Assembly (NCBI GenBank): GCA_024703855.1
Contig: CP087965.1
Span: 2,534,001 to 2,598,000, forward strand
Source of the DNA: Polaromonas sp. P2-4
GTDB lineage: Bacteria; Pseudomonadota; Gammaproteobacteria; Burkholderiales; Burkholderiaceae_C
DNA: 64,000 nucleotides
Direction: 5' to 3'
Shown: one piece after another, positions 59,157 through 64,000 of the stretch
Layout: every line of letters starts with the position of its first letter
Position numbering within the stretch: position 1 is the stretch's first letter
Notes under the pieces: model-generated
Told to the model about the DNA's origin: nothing
The model's database searches: none
What the model saw: only the letters and a program-made list of their open reading frames with translations
Position numbers and translations under genes: made by a program

Positions 59157-60053
59157 GCTGCAGCTTCAGGCGCGGGCCGGTACGAGTTGACGATGGAGGC
59201 CGTGTCTTTCATGCCGTGGCCCTGCTCGACATAGTCGGTGTAACGCCGGGTTGCGGCCTCCAGCATGGGCAGGCTGAGCTGGAGCGCCTGCGCATACTCT
59301 TTCACGGCCTTCAGGTCCTTCAGCAGTTGCCGGGCATAACTACGCGGCGGCTCAAAATCGCGCGCCTGCATCTGCGGATACAGCTGCTTCAAGAGGCTGC
59401 TGTCGGCATGGCCGCCGGCCAGGCACTGCGGCAGCGCCTGCGCGTTGATGCCGGCCGCTTCGGCCAGGGTCAAGGCCTCGGCCAGCACCACGTAGCCGCT
59501 GCCGACAATCAGCTGGTTGATCATCTTGGCGGTCTGGCCCGCGCCGCTCGGGGCCGATGTGGGTGAAGTTGGCGGCCAGGTCGACCATCACGGCGCGGAT
59601 GTCCTCGATGTCGGCGGCCTGACCGCCGGCCATCACCGTCAGCGTGCCGGCACGCGATTGCAGCGGGCCGCCGCTCACGGGGGCATCGACCCAGCGCATG
59701 CCGGTTTCGCCCTGCAGCTGCTGCGCCATGGCGCGCGTGGCCGCCGGGTCGATCGTGGAATGGTCGATCAGGAGCTTGCCGGCCGCCGCGGCCTCGACAA
59801 TGCCCTGCGCCCCCAAAACGCAGCTGCGCACCGCTTCGGTATGCAGCACACACAGGATCACGATGTCGCTGGCGGCGGTGACGGCCGCCGGTGAAGGCGC
59901 GCTCACGGCGCCTGCCGCGATCAGGGGCGGCACCCGCTCAGGCTCGAGGTTCCAGACCGTGACCGGCCAGCCCTGTTCAAGCAGGCGCAAGCTCATTGCC
60001 GTGCCCATGATGCCCAGGCCTATGAAGCCGATACGGGCTTTCTCAACTGCCAT
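59153..60053 (-). CDS. 3-hydroxyisobutyrate dehydrogenase-family reductase, one frameshift
   Basis: About 299 residues after repair. NAD-binding IGFIGLGIMGTAMSLRLLEQ, substrate loop DAPVSGGPLQSRAGTLTVMA, and catalytic Lys in GAGQTAKMINQL, where one extra C near 59553 breaks the frame. The family includes tartronate semialdehyde reductase and 3-hydroxyisobutyrate dehydrogenase. First gene of the ABC/AraD1/lactonase operon, with the second operator motif 58 bp upstream. Confidence 0.85.
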
Positions 60054-60111
60054 GCTTGTCTCCGATTCCAATGTGTGAACGGTGACGAAGCATACGAAGG
60101 GCAGCGATCCA

Positions 60112-60155
60112 CATCCAATCGTATTTAGTGATCTATCGATATGGATTTTTGAATC
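60112..60155. promoter_or_regulatory. Putative LysR operator, site 2
   Basis: It begins CATCCAATCGT and carries the dyad ATCG-N15-CGAT (60118-60140), then GATTTTTGAATC. It matches 53255-53298 over almost its whole length with one-base shifts, in the same orientation relative to the minus-strand gene it precedes and at nearly the same distance. Confidence 0.65.
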
Positions 60156-60291
60156 GCCGCGCAGGCCATGCTGAATCTGGCCCTGGCGCTGATGTAGGGA
60201 CCCAAGCCGCTGCTTGCTGCAGCAGCAGGGCTTGGGCCTTGGCGGTGTCGCTGGCGGCAATTGCGGCCATGAGACCGCCGTTCCGCAGGAC

Positions 60292-61781
60292 TCAGCTGCG
60301 GGAAGCTTCCCCGTCCAGCGTCGATGGGCACGCTGGCGCCGCAGCCTGGCGCGCCGGCAGCAGGGAAGGCGGCCCGCAACGCAGGGAAGCGGCCGCGGCC
60401 CTGGCGCGGATGAAACGACTGGCCGTCCCACACCACCTCGCCGCCCGCCAGCGTCAGCGCAGGCCAGGCCCGCAGACGCTGGCCTTCGTAAGGCGTGTAG
60501 TCGACCGCATGGTGCAAGGCCGCATTGGTAATGGTCAGCTCGCGCTCGTCCCAGATCACCAGGTCGGCATCGCTGCCCACCGCGATCGTGCCCTTGCGCG
60601 GGTGCAGGCCGTAGGCCTTGGCCGGATTCGTGGCCGTCAATTCCACGAAGCGGTTGAGCTGTAATGCGCCCGCCGAGCACGCCCGCCGAATACAGCAGCG
60701 GCATGCGCGTCTCTATGCCCGGGATGCCGTTGGGGATGTGGCGAAACGGCACCTCCTGGCCGTCCGGTTTCTTGCCCTCGGGTGCGTCGTACTTGAACGG
60801 CGCATGGTCGGACGAGAACACGGTGAACAGGCCGTCGGCCAGACCGTTCCAGATCACTTCCTGGTTGCGGTGGTCGCGCGGTGGCGGGCTGCAGACGCAC
60901 GCGCGCCCATGTAGCTGTTGTCCAGCCCCAAGTCCTCGGCGGTGAGGAACAGGTACTGCGGGCAGGTTTCGGCAAACACCTTGAGGCCGTGCGCACGCGC
61001 CCAGCGGATCTGCTCGACCGCCTCGCGGCCCGACACATGCACGATCAGGATAGGCACATCGACCAGCTCGGCCAGCGCGATCGCGCGGTGCGTCGCCTCG
61101 CGCTCGACCAGCATCGGGCGGCTGTGGGCATGAAAGCGCGGCGCAGTCTTGCCCGCCGCTTCGAGCCGCTTCGTCAGCCACTCGATGCAGTCGGCATTTT
61201 CGGCATGCACCATGGCCATCGCGCCATGCTGGCGCGCGACGTCGAGCACGTCGAGAAACTGGCCATCGTCCAGCTTCATGTCGTCGTAGGTCATGTAGAC
61301 CTTGAACGAGGTGTAGCCCTCGGCGATCAGCGCCGGCAACTCCTCGTTCAAGACCTGCGGGGTCGGGTCGCTGACGATCAGGTGGAAGGCGTAGTCCACA
61401 TGGGCCCGGCCCTCGGCCCGCTGGTGGTAATCCTGGACAGCCGCGCGCAGCGACTGGCCCTTGTGCTGCGTGGCGAACGGAATCACCGTCGTCGTGCCGC
61501 CGCAGGCGGCCGAACGCGTGCCGGTATCGAAGTCGTCGGCCATGCGCAGCGGTGGCTCCATCGGCTGGTCGAGGTGGCAATGGGCATCCACGCCGCCAGG
61601 CGTGACCACCCGGCCCCGGGCGTCGATTTCGCGCGCCGGCGGCGAGGCCGGTGCCGAGCTGCACGATACGGCCTTCGCGAATGCCGATGTCGGCGGCATA
61701 GGTGTCGCTGGCCGTCGCCACCAGGGCGTTGCGAATCACCAGGTCAAAAGCGGGAGACGTCATGTCGGCTTGTCTTGACAT
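60292..61781 (-). CDS. Dihydropyrimidinase/D-hydantoinase-like amidohydrolase, several frameshifts
   Basis: About 495 residues after repair. Metal motif GGVDAHCHLDQPMEP, the carboxylated Lys in SFKVYMTYDD, His in MVHAENAD and LIVHVSGREA, Asp in FSSDHAPFKYDAP, and SPPPRDHRNQEVIWNGLADG. Indels near 61635, 60898, 60657 and 60390 break the frame. The last one is less certain, so the exact C-terminus (stop at 60292) is provisional. It hydrolyses cyclic ureides or imides. The start may be 61781 or the ATG at 61763. Confidence 0.8.
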
Positions 61782-61786
61782 CGGGC

Positions 61787-62517
61787 TCAGACCACTTCCT
61801 GGAACAGGCGGCCCCAGCCCTTGAGCTCGCGCGGGTCGACGCCTATGGTCTTGAGGGCCTTCCAGACCACCGTGGCCACCGAGTCGTAAATGGGGATGCC
61901 GAGTTCACGCTCCAGCTCTTCCACCAGCTGGGCGGCGTGCAGATTGGTGCACATGACGGTCATGGCTTCCGGCCGCTGCCTGGCCGCTTCATGCGTAACA
62001 TGCCGCGCAGCGTGTCGGGCTCGACCTCGCCGAACTTGAAGTTCACCGTGATGCCCAGGTGCTGCTCGGCGACGCAGTCAATGCCTATGCCCCGGTAGTT
62101 GGCGATGATGCGCTGCTGCACGTCTAGGGCGTAAGGCGACACCAGGCCCAGGGTGCGCGCCCCTTGCGCGGCCAGGATTTCATTGAGCGCCAGCACCGAG
62201 GTGGTGGCCGGGATGCCGGTGACCTCGGTGATGCGGGCGCACAGCTGTCGGTCTTTCTCGAAACCCAGCCAGCTGGCGGAGGTGCCGCTCCAGCAGATCA
62301 CATCGACATGGGCATCGGCCAGCAGGCGGGCCGCCTCCAGGATTTTGCTGTCGTCAAACTGGTTGAGCGACTGGTCGCGCATGGATATCTCGGTCACGGT
62401 GAAACGCGAGAAATGCGCCGTTACACCGGGCAGGCTGCTGACCATGGCACTGGTCAGCGGCTCCAGCGCCGTGTTGGAGGAAGGCGTCAGCACGCCTATG
62501 CGTTTACGTTGGGTCAT
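61787..62517 (-). CDS. Asp/Glu racemase superfamily protein (maleate isomerase/AMDase-like), one frameshift
   Basis: About 243 residues after repair of a missing G near 61993. RIGVLTPSSNTALEPLT starts the fold. The first active-site loop is CWSGTSASWLGF, where classic racemases have Cys after Gly; the second loop MTVMCTNLHAAQLVEELE keeps its Cys. A single-Cys arrangement is known from arylmalonate decarboxylase-like and some isomerase members. It lies 6 bp before the hydantoinase start, so the two are co-transcribed. The substrate is unknown. Confidence 0.75.
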
Positions 62518-62539
62518 GGTTATCTTCTTCAGGCCTTCT

Positions 62540-63876
62540 TCAGACGGTTTTAGGTTTGGCCAGGACGTTTTTAGGCACGAACCAGATGATCAGCAGCACG
62601 GCCAGCAATTCGACCGCGGCGATGACAAACAGGCCTGAAGTCAGTTTGCCTGTGGCGGCCTTGATGGCCGACAGCATAAAGGGCGAACCGAAGCCGGCCA
62701 GGTTGGCAATCGAGTTGATCAGCGCAATGCCCACGGCGGCTGCGGCACCCGTCAGCAGACGGTTGGGCATTTGCCAGAAGACCGGGAAGGCGCTGCTGGT
62801 ACCGATCACGGCCACCACCAAGCCGGTCAGCACCAGAGCCGGGCTGCGTCCTTGGGCAAAGGCCACGATCAGCATGCCGATCACGCCTATCAGCACGGCA
62901 CCGGCGCAGTGCCAGCGCACCTCGCGTTGGCGGTCGGAATGGGAACCGTTCAGAATCTGCGCGCCAGCGCCCAGCAGGAAGGCACCGGACATGATCCAGC
63001 CGATGGTCGTGGATTGGTGAAGCCCAGGTCCTTGACCAGGCTGGGTCCGTAGAAGTTCAGCGTCGCATTGGCGGCCACGATGCAGAAGTAGATCAGCACA
63101 AACAGCCACAGGCGAACGTCTTTCAGGGCCGCGAAAATGCTGTGTTCACGCTGGCCCAGGGCCTTGTGGTCGCGCTCGAGTTCAGCCGCCACCAGCTGCT
63201 TTTCACGCGCCGTCAGCCAGTTGGCGTCCTTGGGGTGATCGGTCAGGTAGAAGAAGGTGAAGATACCGGCGAGCACGGTGGGCGTGCCCTCAATCAGGAA
63301 CACCCACTGCCAGCTCGACAGGCCACCGAAGCCGCCCATCAGGTTGAGAATATTGCCGGCGAGCGGGCCGCCGACGACGCTGGACAGGGCCGAGGCGGCG
63401 GTGATCAGGCTGAACACCTTGGCGCGTCGTCCGCTGGGATACCAGTAGGTCAGGTAGACGATCACGCCGGGCAGGAAACCGGCCTCGAACGCGCCCATCA
63501 CGAAGCGCAGCACGTAGAACATTTCCGGGGTCTTGGCAAAAGCCATGGCCACACAGGTCGCGCCCCAGCCCAGGGTGATGCGCATCAGCGTTTTCTTGGC
63601 GCCGATTTTCTGCAGCATCAGGTTGCTGGGAATTTCAAAGAAGAAATAACCGATGAAAAAAATCCCGGCCCCCAGGCCATACACGGATTCGCTCCACTTG
63701 AGTTCGTCCAGCATGGTGAGCTTGACGTAGCCGACGTTGACGCGGTCGATCCAGGCGAGCAGCCAGAGGAAAGCCAGGAAGGGGATCAACCGCCAGGTGA
63801 TCTTGCTGTAGGTGGTGTCGACTTCACTTTGGGATGGCTGGGCCACCCCGGCATGAAGGGTTGTGGACGTGGTCAT
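62540..63876 (-). CDS. MFS transporter (anion:cation symporter family), one frameshift
   Basis: About 445 residues after repair of an indel near 63015. Start MTTSTTLHAGVAQPSQSEVD at 63876. Twelve membrane helices expected; WRLIPFLAFLWLLAWIDRVN and GIFFIGYFFFEIPSNLML are diagnostic of the ACS family (tartrate, phthalate or glucarate porters). It probably imports the carboxylate handled by the racemase and hydantoinase genes that follow. Upstream in-frame sequence is not family-like. Confidence 0.85.
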
Positions 63877-64000
63877 GTGATGCCTCAATACGTTGATGTT
63901 GCGGCCCGGAACGCCTGGCCGTGTGCGCAGGACTTCCCGGTCTGGTCTGTTGTCAGGGGATCTGCGACCGACCCGGGGGCAGGAATCCACGACGACATGG
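63877..64000. other. Upstream region of the MFS gene at the window edge
   Basis: 124 bp with no recognisable gene. It presumably contains the promoter of the MFS/racemase/hydantoinase operon. No dyad like the two LysR operators was seen here. Confidence 0.3.

Noticed and set aside
59352..61781. A single open frame seems to encode an ~800-residue hydantoinase-reductase fusion
   Set aside because: It is open only because several indels switch frames. Family alignments place a hydantoinase and a separate 3-hydroxyisobutyrate-type reductase there, with an operator-like sequence between them.

Overview
The window is high-GC proteobacterial DNA with the look of a Comamonadaceae betaproteobacterium (Polaromonas/Rhodoferax type). 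I infer this from orphan Bug-type substrate-binding proteins, many LysR regulators with divergent targets, catabolic operons for aromatic- or sugar-derived acids, a tkt-gap pair and a characteristic ~60 bp dispersed repeat. I recognised no rRNA, tRNA, CRISPR array, transposase or integrase. Base-level quality is poor: about 45 genes-worth of apparent single-base frameshifts were found by reading, many in G, C, A or T runs and many in housekeeping genes (tkt, gap, pepP). Most 'broken' genes are therefore probably intact in the organism, and I give repaired spans.

Layout. 1-6.3 kb: LysR fragment, LysR with two pirins, erythromycin-esterase-like hydrolase, dienelactone-type hydrolase with a phosphoribosyltransferase remnant. 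6.5-9.8 kb: TetR regulator with twin operators facing three VOC proteins, a YciI-like protein and a GST. 9.8-11.9 kb: palindromic repeat, DUF1579 remnant, YjjJ/HipA-like kinase. 11.9-19.4 kb: an accessory island bounded by a ~264 bp direct repeat (5' half of a DUF4440-like gene). It carries a lipase-like hydrolase, several small membrane proteins and lipoproteins and an M15 peptidase. 19.4-24.2 kb: DoxX, amidohydrolase, monooxygenase-domain membrane protein and cysteine hydrolase operon with a divergent LysR. 24.7-31.2 kb: cytochrome c peroxidase in one operon with three sensor kinases, two of which begin with a recently duplicated receiver domain.

31.3-38.5 kb: tkt and gap on the minus strand, with a LysR/M20 amidohydrolase/Bug cassette between gap and a second, partial gap 3' end. 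38.6-41.1 kb: speD, a MurU-like nucleotidyltransferase containing an in-frame copy of the dispersed repeat, and pepP. 41.1-45.4 kb: palindrome, GYD protein, SEC-C protein and a ParD-like/zeta toxin pair, ended by a degraded 3' fragment of pepP. 45.4-63.9 kb: a large acid-sugar and hydantoin-type catabolic region, all on the minus strand except one LysR gene. The first operon runs from L-fuconate dehydratase through Bug, hydroxyacid dehydrogenase, FAH protein, PdxA-like and SDR to an aldehyde dehydrogenase. The second runs from a 3-hydroxyisobutyrate-type dehydrogenase through an amino-acid-type ABC transporter and an AraD1-family FAH protein to a COG3618 lactonase-like amidohydrolase. Upstream of it lie an MFS transporter, an Asp/Glu racemase-like protein and a hydantoinase.

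Two themes stand out. First, three separate loci (DUF4440, gap, pepP) show cargo genes lying between a full gene and a same-orientation partial copy of it, which suggests repeated insertion or segmental duplication next to genes. Second, nearly identical ~44 bp sequences containing an ATCG-N15-CGAT dyad lie at matched distances before the fuconate dehydratase operon and the dehydrogenase/ABC operon, so the LysR gene at 53.3 kb probably controls both.
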